Assembly (NCBI GenBank): GCA_963978905.1
Contig: OZ022256.1
Location: forward strand, 9,221,501 to 9,285,500
Length of the DNA: 64,000 nucleotides
Source: Trichostrongylus colubriformis
Lineage: Eukaryota; Nematoda; Chromadorea; Rhabditida; Trichostrongylidae
Direction of reading: 5' to 3'
The first letter of the stretch is position 1; each line of letters opens with the position of its first letter. The position numbers and the translations under genes are program-made. This document shows positions 1 to 14,100 of this stretch, one piece after another. The notes beneath the pieces are model-generated. The model had not been told where the DNA came from, did not search any database, and worked only from the letters and a program-made list of their open reading frames with translations.

Positions 1-2114
1 GTCAGCCATTCCCTCGAGCTCTCAAAAGCCGAGTACTTTTACTAAAGAAGCAACAAAGAGACCAACTGCTCGCAGTGGTACTTCGGTGACAATGAAAACC
101 ACTTACACTACTTCCAGCGATGAGTCCACCATCAGCGCAAAAACAACAACCGAATCCTCTACTATGACCACAACACTTCCCAGCACAGCTGCTGACATCA
201 CGTCGACAACACAACCCTCAATGATAACAACATTTCACACCCCGACGAAAGGCATTACTACGTCAACCGAAGAGAAGACCACACCAGCTATACCTTCAGA
301 CATCGTTTCTAGTTCAACAAAAACGACAACAAGTTCTGTTGCAACTTCACACACTCCCTCGAGTACCCGGAAGCCGAATACCTCTACTGAAGAAGCAACA
401 AAGAGACCAACTGCTTATACTGCTACTTCTATGGCAATGATAACCACTTCCACCACTGAAGTTTCCCATGACACAACGAAACCCGGCAACGCGGTCACAG
501 AAACACTGGAAGCTGCTTCAGAAACGTTCAGTACCACCGGCGCTGCTATAGCTGCAAACATATCTGATACTAATGTCACAAGGGCCATTTATATAGCAAC
601 AGCATCAACACCAACCAGAGATTTTACCGACACCAGGAAGACCATCGGCGCAGTGGCAACATCAGTAAAATCAGAAAATTTCGCTGATACTATCATAAGC
701 AGCAGCGCGGACACACCATCGACAGCGACCAAAGTTCTCAGTGAAACTACCAGAAGTTTCACAAAAACAATCAAGAGTTCTTCCGTCATTGACTCAACAG
801 AAGCTTCTAGCACCACTGAAGCTGCAGTCATTCCTGTGACTACAATCGTGATGACTGGTGCTACAGCTACAGTATCGACGAAAACTGAATTCCCTTCTAA
901 AAGCATAAAAACTCTAACATCAACTACAACTCATTCCCCTACTGCTACAACAACGACGACTGGTACAGTTACAGTATCAAAGAGAACTTTATTCCCTACT
1001 GGAGCCACAGATAAATCTTCTGATGATTTCACAAAAGCCTCATCCTATACCGAAGACACCGAAGCTACCTCCGTTATTGCTACTACCGAAACGACTAGCA
1101 GCACTACAGCTCCTACCATATCCACCACTGATCAATCAAGTAGCGCCGGCACTGTCACTACTGCTGAAAAGTCTCCTACTGATTCCAAAATCACGAAATC
1201 AACAGCTATTGAAGTTCTGTCTGATACCACGAGAAGTGCTAGCATTGCTGAAGTGGGTACCACGAAATCTCCGACTCGAATCCCCAATGATGCCACTGTC
1301 ACTACTACCGCTCCAACATTAGCTCCTGTGACCACAAGGACCGCCGACATGGTCACAACAGAAGTCAAATCCTCTACCAACACCACAAGAACCGTAAGTA
1401 CGGTAGCAACATCAGCAACTAATGTTCTCATTGACACCACAACAACCTCCACTGCTAAAAGCACAACCAAGCCCACTATTGATGTTACAGAAGCAACCAG
1501 CTCGACTACAACTGCGATCCCACCTGCTCTCGAAACCACAAAAACCACCGGCAATGGTACAGTAGCAACTCAATCGTCTAGTGGCTCCACAGTCACAACC
1601 GCAACATCCACAAGCAAAGCAGTTTCCACTAAAATAAGAGAGACTACCAGCACTGCTGCCACACCAACAAGTCAACATAGTAAACAAACTGCTTCCATCG
1701 CAACAGCCTCCAGCGCAACCTCAACAACAAACAAAATTCTAGACGACACCATCAAAACTGTCAATACGGCCACAACTACAATCGCTTCCGCCATTTATAC
1801 CACAGAAGCGATCAGCACTATTACAACGTCATTTTCATCAAGAACTTCGACATCCATTGCCAATACCACGGTCTCTGCCGACATACTGACACAATTATCG
1901 AACAAAACAAAACCTATAGCGACAACCATGGCTACTAAAACGGCAAACATCATTATTAGCACTTCTATCACTCCCGCCACGACTGCATTAACCACGACTC
2001 AAAGCTCACCGTTTCCCATCACTTCTACTGAAAACCTGTCTTTGGTCAATACTACATCTGCTGTTAAAACATCGACTGATCATCAACCGACTAATGCACA
2101 AGAGGCGACTGAGC
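1..2114 (+). CDS. lov-1: lov-1 exon 1 (partial): Ser/Thr-rich mucin-like ectodomain
   Basis: Open from base 2 with no upstream start, so the exon enters from the left. About 700 residues are dominated by Thr, Ser, Ala and Val, with scattered N-x-S/T sites, as expected of a heavily O-glycosylated stalk. An imperfect internal repeat (EEATKRPTA, KEATKRPTA) recurs near bases 50 and 395. The frame ends at a GTGAGT donor (2115) in phase 1; the in-frame stop at 2138 is intronic. Opposite-strand open frames here are shadows of the repetitive codons. C. elegans LOV-1 also begins with a long Ser/Thr-rich segment. Confidence 0.85.
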
Positions 2115-5100
2115 GTGAGTATTCAGAGACAAGTACATAAAACGTTTAAATTTTCATACTTCATAAGCCTGCCACTGAAAAATTTCCTGTAAAGCTACAT
2201 ATGTACATATGTTGTGGGTCGCTTGTACTTCTGCGCTAACATGGAAAGGTCAAATTGGACATTCAAAATGAAATGCACACCACGTCATGGGTCTTGAAGC
2301 GCTGAACACATATCTGCTTTCAAAATTGCGTAACGAATCCATGAGAAAAAGGTTTGAAGGTTTTTCTAAATGCACCCGTGTCACATGTGCAAATGTGTTT
2401 TTCTCACATTCTGCATTTAAAAGGGTGAGACATCCTCCTGTTGGAGGCGTCCGTATGGCACAGTGGTAAACGTCGCAATCTCCTGCTGATGAGACCACGA
2501 TTGGGATTCAGTGCAAGCTTTGCTCTTGCTTTTCATGTCCTTTTTCAGTCGGAATAACATTACAGAAATGTTCTCATGTACAATTATTTGGTATTCGTTT
2601 TCACATCTCTATCTACAAAGTTTTGGCGGATGTGACCGTAGCTGATTTCGCCGGGCCGATGCATGTAACGCGCGAATCGGAGCATTGTTGAGCAAAATGA
2701 TCACCATATTGGTTATCACGGGGCCGAACTGCTCCTGTGCTCAAATTTTCTTGACATCTCCAGCTCTTCACTAAGCTTCGGAAAAAGAATACGGGTAGAG
2801 CGTAACTGGTACTTTTTCCTTTTTCACAGAAAAATTATCGACTGTAGCAAGGCTAATCAGGTGTGTAGCCTTTATCAGGATTTCGCCCGCGGCGAGTCGC
2901 AAGCGAAACAAGCCAAACGATGCCCGCGGGCTAAAGGCGTCGTTGGCGTTTCGGCTTTTGTTGGGTTCCAAAGCGATTACAACTCATCTGTGGATGGCGC
3001 TTCTAGCATTACCACGTATCGCTCTAAGGCCGCGTTCATACATTGCGGTGCCGGCTGCAGGACGTGGCTGTGTGCCTTTGCGTCTCCGCGTGCCGATCCT
3101 GTCTCGTTGCCTGTGTCGTCTCTACACTTCTTCTTCTCTCTCGCTTCCTGCTTTATCCCGTCCTACCGACGCGAAGGGCGTCGTACGCTGCTCATCGTGG
3201 TGCAAAATCCTGATATGAGGGCGGACACCCAGGCTAATCGGAGTGTGTAACTTAATGTCAGGATTTTGCACAAAGACGAGCGGAGTGCGACGCAAAGTGT
3301 GCGAACTATACGCGTCGCGGTGGGTCTTACAATTAGAACGATTACATGGTAATGCTGGGGGCGCGATACGCAGTTGACTTGTAATCGCTTCTGGACCCAA
3401 CAACATGGCGTCCGCATTGCTTCCTTGCGACATGCCGCGGTGCTAAATCCTGACATAAGGGTACACACCCGGCTAATCGAACCTAGCTAACGCAAGTGCC
3501 TATTGGAGCAAACGCATTTTCTTGATCTCCAAGTTCTCTCTTCTTGTAACCTCGACATTATTGTACTTGTCGATTTTGAAGTGTGTTATGCCACACGAAG
3601 TTTTTGAGTGGAACCTTTATCAGTGGCCCAACGTTTCGACCGTTTCGTCTTCTTCAGAGGCCTGAAGATGGCCTGAAGCTTTTGGTTTGTCAAGTACTCG
3701 AAGAAGCGCCTCTTCCCCTCTACCGTTTCCGACATCATTTCGGGAAAGCTCGCGAACAACTCAGTAACAGGACAACAAACTCACCGATGGTTCCACCGCT
3801 TGTGGGGAGCGTGAGCTCACAGCCATAGTTAGTAATGTTGGTATGAGTGAATGAGTCCTACTTGAGTCTCAAGGCCACATGACATGATGTTGTCATGCAC
3901 GTCACCCATACTATAGCTCGCATTTAGATACGAAAGACAAAAGATCATTTGTGATAGACAGACACTCATTGCGGTTATTCATCCGTGGATTTCTTGCGAA
4001 AATCCAGAATGATTCCAAGGCTTTCCTTGATGAAATTTCCGTCTCAAACGCCAAGAGCTATTACAGGCTCTACATTCAAGCTGATAAATTACTCCCGCTT
4101 TCTCGCATTCCCCCGGCTTACCGTATGGGCAGGTAATGCAGTTTGGAAACGTGTACTGCCTATCGTATAGTCTGTTGCGAACAAGTTAACGTTTAATGTT
4201 GTGATTAGGAATATTCACTAACTCAACATCATTTTGTAACTGTGCTCGCACAATACTACGTTGTATTGTAGCAGTGACCCTATCAGGGATAAATGGAAGG
4301 CGTAAGGGTAGCTTTCTATGACGTGATATGTGCCGTTGTGAACCAGCATAAGATGGTGTTCGTCGTATTGGTACCGCATAACCATTTTCAGCAGCTATGC
4401 GTGTGGCTAAACGCTATAACTCCTGCCGCTCCTCATCGCCAGTGCACATAATGGTTGCTGTAGTAATCATGTTCTTAACGACAGCACGTTTCACCGCAGC
4501 AGGGTGAGAAGATGAAGCATGAATCAAAACGTTCTTACAGCTAGGCTTACGGTACCATTTTACGCTAACAATGCCATCGGACAATTTGACCTCAGTGTTA
4601 AGGTATGATAACCAGCCGTTCTTAGGTACTTCCCGTGTGAGCTTGATATATTGTGGTTGCTCATTTACTAATCGAAAGCACTCATCCATTTCGGACTGTG
4701 TTGATGTTACGATGAAGCAGTCATCAATATACCTATAGTACATTGAAGGCAAGCGACTCAGCACTGGTTTTTCAATTCTGCTCATGATGTCGGAAACGCT
4801 AGATGGGAAGAGGCGCTCGTTCAAGTACTTGACATATCAAAAGCTTCAAGCCATCTTCAGTCCTCTGAAGAAGACGAAACCGTCGAAACGTTGGGCCACT
4901 AATAAAGGTTCCACTTAAAAACCTCGTATGGCATAACAGACATCAAAATCGGCATTTTGTTGGCAAAAACACTTCCCCTTTCTTGAAAGCGTCACCACTC
5001 AATTAGCCAGCCATCTTTCCGAATTCCAAAGGTCAGATTTGACCAAAAGCGTGTGGGTAACACGGCTTCCTCAACACGATATCACAATGGTTCTGTGCTT

Positions 5101-8100
5101 GTAATAGTACTTGTCGTTCAGAAAACCTTCACAACTCCCTTTACAGGGTCGATCCGCGGATTTGGGCAGCAGATTGAGTTCAGCGTTCCAAGGCCCAAAC
5201 AGTAATGTGCATCTTATTGTGAGTGACCTAAATGGCTTACCAACCCCCTTTTGTGAATGACATTTGAAGGCATTTTGGACTAAGTTTGCTAGGTGGACGT
5301 GGTCTATGAGGGTGTGTAGCCTTATGTCGCAAAATCGCGTAGATTACAGTTTTTTTCGCGTGCGACCACAAGTGCATCTTTCAAAAGGGACTCCCATGTT
5401 GACATAATTTTAGGTCTGAACGGAATCCCAGCTGACTGCGGCAAGTCGTGCTATGGCGCCGCGGGTGCGACGCCGCAACGCAACTTAGCGACATAAGGCT
5501 ACACACCGGGGTCTATGGAGTGAATGTGATGTCCGCGGTGAAGGAAATTTCTGACTATATGGCATGATTGAGAGCTTTTTTTACTATGACAGTATACCTG
5601 CGCCACTCTAGTGCTTAACCGGGAACGCCCTCACTTCTACGTGATGTCATTTTCCTTCTTGACCATTTACTTTGGTCTGATTCAGAAATGAAAGCGACCA
5701 CCAACGCCTCATCGCCCTCGGCAGAAGCTGATTTAACGTCGTCCATTAGTGCTACTTCTACGGAGTCATCTGTATCAGATACAAAATATTGTCATGGTTA
5801 AGCAAGGTGCCCCATTTTTGAATATTCACACATTTAGGAAGAGTTCGTGGCTGCGCCGACTCTTTCACCAGAAGGGAAGCGGGAGTTGCTCAGTCAACTT
5901 CAAGGAATCATGAAAAACTTATCGTCCATTATGAACTACACCAATCCATCTGGCTATGAGATTATCGACAAATTAGCTCAGTTACCGGTAGCCAAGTGGT
6001 TTTGAGTTACTTTAGTAGTGTAGTTACTTGGGCTATTTCAGAGTGACAAACTCTCCATTGTGGCTAATTCCTTGCTCCAAGGGAAGGCTGTGGTAAGAAA
6101 ACTGTTATCACGATTAGCTATCCTACTCTACACAATTCGCTTAGTATGTCTGTGTGTGTGTGTGTCCGTCCGTGTGTCACGAAATTAGGTATTATGTAAA
6201 AAACGACCCGTGGAGATGGGGACAAGTGCGAGATGGGTAGGGCATGGGAAAAAAAGTGAAGACCATACATGGAGTGAGTCAAGCTCCGCCACGGTGAGTA
6301 GGTCGCGCACTGAAATGTTCCGTTTGGAGACCGAAAATTGTTAATTGGGTTCCAATGTGCCCAAAACTTGGGGGGAAAATGGATTTAGGTTAGGGATGAG
6401 TTTCTGAAGGTCACCAAAGAATCCTGGGCGCAATGGGCGGAGCGTTTGCGGTGGTGGGCGGAGCTTGCACATCACATGAAAAACGACCTGTGGAGATGGG
6501 GACAAGTGTGGGATGTGTAGGGCATGGGAAAAGAAGTAAAGACCATACATGGACCAAGTCAAGCTCCGCTCACGGTGGGTGGGGCGTGCACTGAAACACT
6601 CTAACCTCAAGAAAAACAGCAATTTCGATCGACCTGCTAAGCACATGGTGTTTCGCGCACAGTACTGTCACAACACAACTCGAAAGAAGGAAAATAAATT
6701 TTCCCTTTATGTTAACCTCGCAGGCCACTTTGTATTAATCGGTAAAGCGCTACCTAATCCTGCTATGATCACAAGTAAATGGTAAGTGGCGCATCCTAGA
6801 ACTTGCTTATGTCTTTGCGAGTCGTTTGGAAACGCGTCGCACCAGGCACCCGACTCTTTTTGCGTTGCTGCCCCAATCCGCCGCGTCATGTGCTGCGTAT
6901 GGCCGCCACACCTCAAATCGCATGGTTTAGTTGATGCGTTATTACTGTATGCGTCAAGGCACACGTTTACTGCCATACCATTGTGTAGTGAGGTTGTCCA
7001 CTGCCCGGGTTTTCAACCGTTTAAATTTTTTGGTTTCTTTCGCACTAGAAAACGGTTGAGTATCTCCACTTCCCTTTCCAACCCTACTTCAAATTATCGC
7101 ATTTGCTGGTTTTAAAGGCACTTTCCACGACTATTGTGGTGTTGCAGCTCCCTCTGTGGTCAGACAGCTCGACCCACTACCATTTGCAGGGCCTGAGAAG
7201 CCAGCGGTACTCCAACATGGAGTGCCTGTTCGCTCAACCTAGGCGTCCAACATGGAGTGCCTGTTCGCTCAACCTAGGTGTGATTGCTGGCAACGACGGT
7301 GGCAACGGTGGCAACAACGTAGCAGAAAAGGCCCGCGATAAGATAAATTAAGGCTGCGTTCATACTTTGCGTCTGCAGGGGCGACTGCGTTCACAGGCAG
7401 CGAGGCAGAATGGCAAGGGGAGAAGACAACGAGACCGATGATACGCAGAGACACGCAGTGACTTTCGACCGCAGGCACCGCAGTGTGTGAAAGCGGCCTA
7501 AGGAAAATATCCCAGTAGTAAAGGGAACATTGACTTGGCCAAACAGCTGATATCCCAAACATCCTCATGATACCGTGCAGCAGCAACAAACCCAAAGACT
7601 GACTTTCACGCAGTAATCTTGCACAAAGCCAGATGCCAAGAGCCTCTAATTTCGCCATTTCCGGGGCTTCTTTGGGATTTTCTTTCTACGGCGTATTCTT
7701 CAGGACCTTTTATTTCTAGCGCTTTGCACCATTCAAACAGCCCTGAAATGTGCTTTTAAGATGCGCCGCGCATCGTGGTTCGTTAAAAAAAAAATCATGA
7801 AGTCATTTTGAAGTGCTTGGTGCAAACAGAGAGATACGGTGGCAAGCGTTTGTCAGATCCTCGTTTTCATTCATAGTCTATACTGATAACTTGGTAAACT
7901 ATTTTGAAGGATGGAGTATTTGTTCGGTAACAACAACTGTGCAGAAACCTTAGGCCGCGGTGTACTCACCGCGGGCAGGGCGTGGCTGCATTCAGAGGCA
8001 GCGAGGGAGAGTGGCATGGGCGGAGACGCAAAGATACGCAGTCACGCCCTGCCCCGGCACCGCAAACTATGACCGCGGCCTTAGAGTATCCTGGTCCGTC

Positions 8101-11100
8101 GTTTTCGGTTCAACTTGATATTTGAAGGCACTCTGGTGGTAAAGAGAAAACGAGATCTGGAAGGGCATGTTCTCTGTAAACCACATTCGGATTTAGATGA
8201 GATGATCTGTGGCAAAACTCACTTTTAGAAATCGCCCCTTGTTGTCTTTATCGCAGCCCCGTTTGCCTGCGTTTCGAGAGGAAAAGATTGTGAATGAGGG
8301 TTTCCAGGTTGTTATAATAGTGTCTTTGAGGTTACGAAGGACATGTCATCTTCACAAATTATTGTTCTTCTTAAAAAACATATGAGTGTCACAAATGATT
8401 CCATTGCCGAGGTTTGTTTTTGCAGCTCCTTTTCTTACGTTAGTCTTTCAATCATCTTGTGATCATTATAGAAGCTGAATGCCTTGATAAAAAGTTTGTC
8501 TCAAATTGACATCACTAGCGCCGACTCCATGACTGGAGTTATGGATACGTTGGAGAAGATATTGCAAGAAGGTACATCCAAAATTTTTGAAGGAGAGCCA
8601 CAGGTAATAATTCAAACACGAAAAATGGAGAAGAAATTTTTGGATGGAGATGTTGCTTTATGTTCCCCTTGTGTGAGGAAGGGACTACAATATTTTATGT
8701 TACCTTTTATATATACAGCAAATCATAACTTCATGAACTGGTGCCTCGTTGGAAGTACATTAAAGGCAGTGATACTTACTTACCAGGAAGGGCTTTTTAC
8801 TTCCCATGGAACTTTGAATAGGGACCCATATCGTTCGATAGAGCTTCGAACGCTGATTACGAATTGGAAAACTAAAAGTGCTACGGGCTGTTCCGAAGCG
8901 AGTTAGGAGGGGACAAAGTTTGCTTGTGATATCTCATTGGCGAGGCACTTTGCCGTCGGCACGGCTGCTCTTGAACTATCAACGGCCACTGTGGCTTGCT
9001 GGTAGTGCTCCGGATCTGCAGCATAAAGGTTTTGTGTTTGCTCCCCGCCGGTGGAGATTTTTTTGCATTTTGTGTCTCATTGTCTACACGTTTACCTGAA
9101 TGCCTAATATATTACATGGTGCGTTCGGAAGCCCATAACGCGCGAGCCAGTCGTTCTCGTGCAAAACCAGTATGATTTTCGTGTTGAGGTAATCAAGTTA
9201 CCCTAGGAGACGAGCTTTTAGCCAATTCGAGAATTTGACCAAATTTCGCAAAAATTCACGATCTATTGGGTGGCAGCACAATGAACAGTGGAGAAGGCGT
9301 TGACTCTTGCCGAGCAAATGCTCTTATTTGACGCTTGTTTCGTACGTTCAGTGCGATGGGCAAGTGTAACAGGTATGTGTAGGTGATTATGTTCAGGTTC
9401 CAGGATTTTTTGTAGAAGAAAATTCAAAAATTACCAGTTTACCCCCTAGCCACCCCTAATTTTCACAAGTTGGACCAAAAACTGGATTCGGCTGAAAATT
9501 TGCACAGAGGGGTAATTTGACCCCCTGTGCGCGAATATCATAATCTTTTTACGCAACAACGCCTAATTCGAGTGGTATGGGAGTCTCTTCGACCTGATGT
9601 GCTTCCCTTGTGAGTATTGTTAGTAGTTATAAATAAAGTGGCAGAGTAAATGATGAGTGTGATAGGTACCAGTACAAGGAAACGTTCAGAAGTGAAAGAA
9701 AAGCATTTTCTGGCCATGAAACACAAAACGCAAAAAGGCTCAACAGGCGGGGAGCATACCAAGCACCCCACGCCTGGAGACGAGGATCACTACCTTTGAG
9801 CCAACGTGGCTGTTGTGACATACATGATTAGCCGCGTTGACGAGTCACCACTAGCAGAGTCCCCCGTCGATGAGTCTTCGCATGCGAACTTTGACCCCTG
9901 CTAACTCGCTTCCGAACAGCCCGTAGCACTTTTGGTTTTCACATTTGTAATGAGCGCTCGAAGCCCTATCGATCTGTAGGGGTCCCTATTCGAAGTTCCA
10001 TGGGAAGTAAAAAGCCCTTCCTGGTTAGATACTCAGACGGCCCGTCCACACTGGTTGTGCGGGCCCCAACACGATTTCCATTCGTTTCGTTTTTTCGCGA
10101 TCGTCATCCAGCTCATTCGTTGACTCGTTGGTGGCGACCATGAAAACCAGCCACTCTGGAATTGCTCCTTAGTTTAACGCATTCAACGAACATATCTCCC
10201 CATCTTTGGGGAGGTTTTCCGCAGGGACGTGTACAATCCCAGGGGATCCACTCCACTGTTCTTCTTGTCCACCCATCGTCTTCTCTCCTCATTATAAGGC
10301 CGGCCCAAGATGTTTGGCCTTCGACGCGTATTCCGCAGGGTCTCGTAGGCGAGACATCTGCTTCAAATCGGAGCTGCGAAGCCCGGCACGATATTGAGAG
10401 GCAATGATAGGGGAATTAATGCGATGGTGAAGAAAATACGGAATGAAATGGTTGAGGACCCAAGAGATACGACCCCCGTCCCACCGTTGATTCTCGACGC
10501 GGACGACCTTTCCGTCAAGAAGCGTTTAGTCGACGAGTTTTCTATTGGCATGGTGCCAACTCGCAAACATGAAGGGATGTTTGGAGATACGACATCTGTT
10601 TTTTGAAGTGACGTTCAAGCTAGAATCGAGAAAGTGCGCCACGATACCTTCAACCCTGTCGCAGCTCCTTGGCCCCTCCCACCCCAGTCAATCAGGGATG
10701 CTCGTCGCTAGGAGGCGAGCGAGCCATGAAAGGCAGCTAAAGCTTGGCATAGCGCCTCCGTCACAGCTGGGCGCCCCTTTAGCGGCAGATTTCGACGCAG
10801 ACGTGCCTTTCAGGGTGGAGGTGTTGTAGTGGCAGGTGGCGCGTAACCAACTCTCATGGTGCGGGGATCAAGTTCCGCATATAACGCCCGCCCAGGACAA
10901 GCAAACTCCCAACCCAATCGTATAGAGGAATCTGAAGAACTAGGAGTTCAGGCGCCCATAATTTTGGGACAGCCTGTATGTTCTGTGGAAACAAACATTC
11001 CAATTTAGAAGAGGTTACTTGTGGCGAAATTCCCATTGAAAAAGAGCGACAGAGGGTCTTATCACGATCCTGCAGCACTGCGAATAGCGCCGCCGTACAT

Positions 11101-14100
11101 CCCCCAAGGGAGTTGTCTGTAGGGAACAACGCTCGTCTGCATCTACCTCACCGGCTAGTGATGCAGAGGAGCGCGAACCACACTGCGTGGCAGTAGTTGA
11201 AAGATGGATCCAAAGGCACTCTTTCCGGCGCCTTTAAATCCAACTTCCACTACTGCCACCCGATGTGTTACGCGGAATATTTATTCATGTCCTTGTGAGC
11301 CTTGTGAAAATTGGCTAATTCGGTACCACACCTTTACAAATTGTGCATCCATTATTTACACTATATGTACATTCATAAACATGGTCTCGTTTTGGTACAT
11401 TTCGGTGCGATGGGTGCCGACAACAGGGACAAGACGGTTTTGGGAGGCCGATGATTGATTCCCACAGTAACCCCCGTCATCATTGGGGCGCGCATTTGAA
11501 TTGGGGCACGTAAGGTGGAGCCCCATAAAGCTTCTATGAGCCATCCTTCCAAATCGGTTCTGATGAAGTGGACAAACTCCATTATGTGTAGTTTTAAATG
11601 TTTGATGAGCACTCCTTGCTGTTTTTGTTAGTTTTGGAGTTATAATTAGCAGTTCTTCACCCATAATCAAAGGAAATCTGTGGATGAGTTGATTGGTTCC
11701 CATTTCGTACATCGAATTTTCCTCCATGCTCCAGGGTAAACTTTAATAACGCTGGGAAGAGAGGTTATAATTTGAACATTTATCATGAGGATAAATAAGA
11801 ATAGCGTAACAAATAACAAACTTTTCGGGTCTCCAATCGTGAATCAGCTTATAAAAAATCTACAGCGATTTGATGTGAAAGAAACACTACATAATCTGTT
11901 CAAATTCCATAACAGTCAATCGTAAGATAACAATATTGTCACTATTCCTGTAACATTTCCTTTTTACTATCGCTCAACTTCTTCCACTAACGAAAGACTT
12001 CATCACAGGATTTCTTCGAATCGCTCACAACGACACGCGATTTCTTCTTGACACCCTTCTAAATCGTTCTCACAGTGCTTGAGATCTCGGCATTTTTGTC
12101 AATCTTTGCCTTCTTTCCATCAGGCTCATCAGACTGTTTAAAGCTCTTTTCAGCCTGGATACACTTCATCTTCTTCTTTTTTGCAGACGCTATATGTTTC
12201 CGCTTTGGGGCATGACGTACAAGTTGCCTCTTCTTATTTCTAAAATCAAAATATTGAAGATTTAATTCAAAAATGAAAGTCTTTCATACAAGTGAATATA
12301 CTTGCCTGCTCAAAAGCTTTCAACTCAACGTGTACTCTAGAACTTCGATTCCTGCTCCTAGGTATGGATGGTACGTCCACGACGACTAGCACGTCCCGTA
12401 CTACCTGAAAGCAACTAAAACTAGTAGGAGACACCAAAACAAGAAATACTGACCTATTAGATGAATATAGCTATGAACTGAGGTTGGTAAGTCGAAATAT
12501 CACAAGGTTCACATTACGGAGTCAAGTCTCGCGGCCCATTAATTCCGTACAGATTAAGATCCATAAACGTCCTGATAGGAATGATGCGATTACGTGATCC
12601 CTCCAAAAATTCACGAAGGTTCACATATTCAAAATATATCTTGCTAATGACATTTTTTCATTTCCAAAGCTCAGCACAAACGCAACCCCAAAAGTCGAAC
12701 TCGGAAGACGTTATTCTCCAAGCCACTTTTAAACCAAAACAACAACACGGAATGTAATGAATAGTTTAGCAAAATAAACTGCAGCACATATTCACAGCAC
12801 ATAATAATCAAAAGGTGAGTCGTAATCATACCATTCTGAGACTTTTCACTGCTGATCAGCGATACAACAATTGGAGACGCAATCGAATACAATGCGTAAA
12901 GTAGTTCACGAGCTTGTTCCTTCCTCTTGAATCCTAAATAAAGTATCTTTAATAAAGAAAGGCAAACGATTAATCTACATGCCTGCACGAAAATCAAAGC
13001 TGGTGGGTCAAACTGAGTCCGGAGAGGGGGTCGAATGGCAAAAAGTTTCCCCTGTTATGAACCAGCAAACACGTCAACTAGAAAACAAAGAGGAACGGGA
13101 TTCACTACGAATGAACTACATCATTTGAAAACAAATATATACTTCGACATTATCAAACATCAAAACAACACAACACCTAATGGAGTTTGTCCACTGCACT
13201 AGAACGGATATGAAACAATGGCTCAAAGAAGCCTTAAAGGGGTCCATCACACGTGCCCCAGTTCGAATGTGCGCCCCAGTGATGACGGGGCTTACTGTGG
13301 GAGGGTGTATGTCGTTTGGCGCGGCCCTTGCAGCTAATTTGCCAATGGGGCGCATGGGCCGTCTGGACTCCCCCAGATTTACCTAAGCCTTTTTAGGGGA
13401 GGAGCTTCGGCAGTGCCCCATTGGCAAATTAGCTCCAAGGGGCCGCGCCAAACGACCGTCTCCCACTGTGGGAATCAATCACCGGCCTCCCAAATCCGTC
13501 TTGTACCACAGGGCGGGGAACCCTCTATCAGCCGTTCTCACTATCAGCAATGCAGGGTCACGAAAGCACGTCCTCGATGATGGAAAGAATCCTAGTTCTC
13601 GTTTTTTGACTCTGTTGTTGCTTTTTCTCTACTGTTACTCTACTGAGCATTCTATCTTCATTTTCTATAACTGTATAGAATTACGCAGTATAACTCTGAA
13701 CGTACATGTGGAGCACAGTTGCCGAAGGAAAAAATCTAAGGTATAAAGTATGCAAAGCGACGTAAAGGGCTGAAGGGCCGTGACGGGCTTTTGGACGTCT
13801 TAGTCGCTCGGGGTGTTGGCGTGCGCTGAGTTACATACGTCTGCTCTATCGTGCCGGAGCTGAAGCGGGCAACTTGTCTCACTATAGAACTTTTTCAAAA
13901 GCGTTACCTCTTAGCTTCCGCACTCCATGATATTCAAAAAGAGCTCACTACTAGCCACTGTTCAGAACCTAAACGGTCCGACCATCGGCACCATGGATTG
14001 TGGCAACTTTCAAGCCTTCATGATGAATATGCTGGTAAGAACACGATGTATGGAAAAGGCAACAGAAGGCTAAAAATTATTCAGGTGACTCATTCTGGAG

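Larger units (their letters stand above)
2115..5685 (+). other. lov-1 intron 1, filled with repeats
   Basis: No lov-1 coding is seen. 2141-2440 is plain sequence; 2446-2515 is tRNA-like; 2851-3485 and 5310-5509 are MITEs; 3571-4951 is a Penelope-like fragment; 4952-5300 shows nothing recognisable. Confidence 0.6.
6093..8471 (+). other. lov-1 intron 4, repeats only
   Basis: Holds a repeat at about 6150-6640 shared with 40437-40885, a 35-base tandem duplication (7211-7280), two palindromic MITEs (7353-7500, 7952-8085) and otherwise unremarkable sequence. Confidence 0.5.
8604..13965 (+). other. lov-1 intron 5, repeats and a broken helicase copy
   Basis: Contains the foldback element 8782-10025, a repeat at 10655-10830, two copies of another repeat (11390-11740, 13170-13500) and the minus-strand helicase pseudogene 11994-13051. 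Nothing recognised in 10026-10650 and 10840-11380. Confidence 0.6.

Noticed and set aside
1132..1554. Minus-strand open frames across the mucin exon
   Set aside because: Val/Leu-rich shadows of Thr/Ser codons; no independent support.
2446..2515. Functional tRNA gene
   Set aside because: A box is plausible but the B box is decayed and no acceptor stem or anticodon arm closes.
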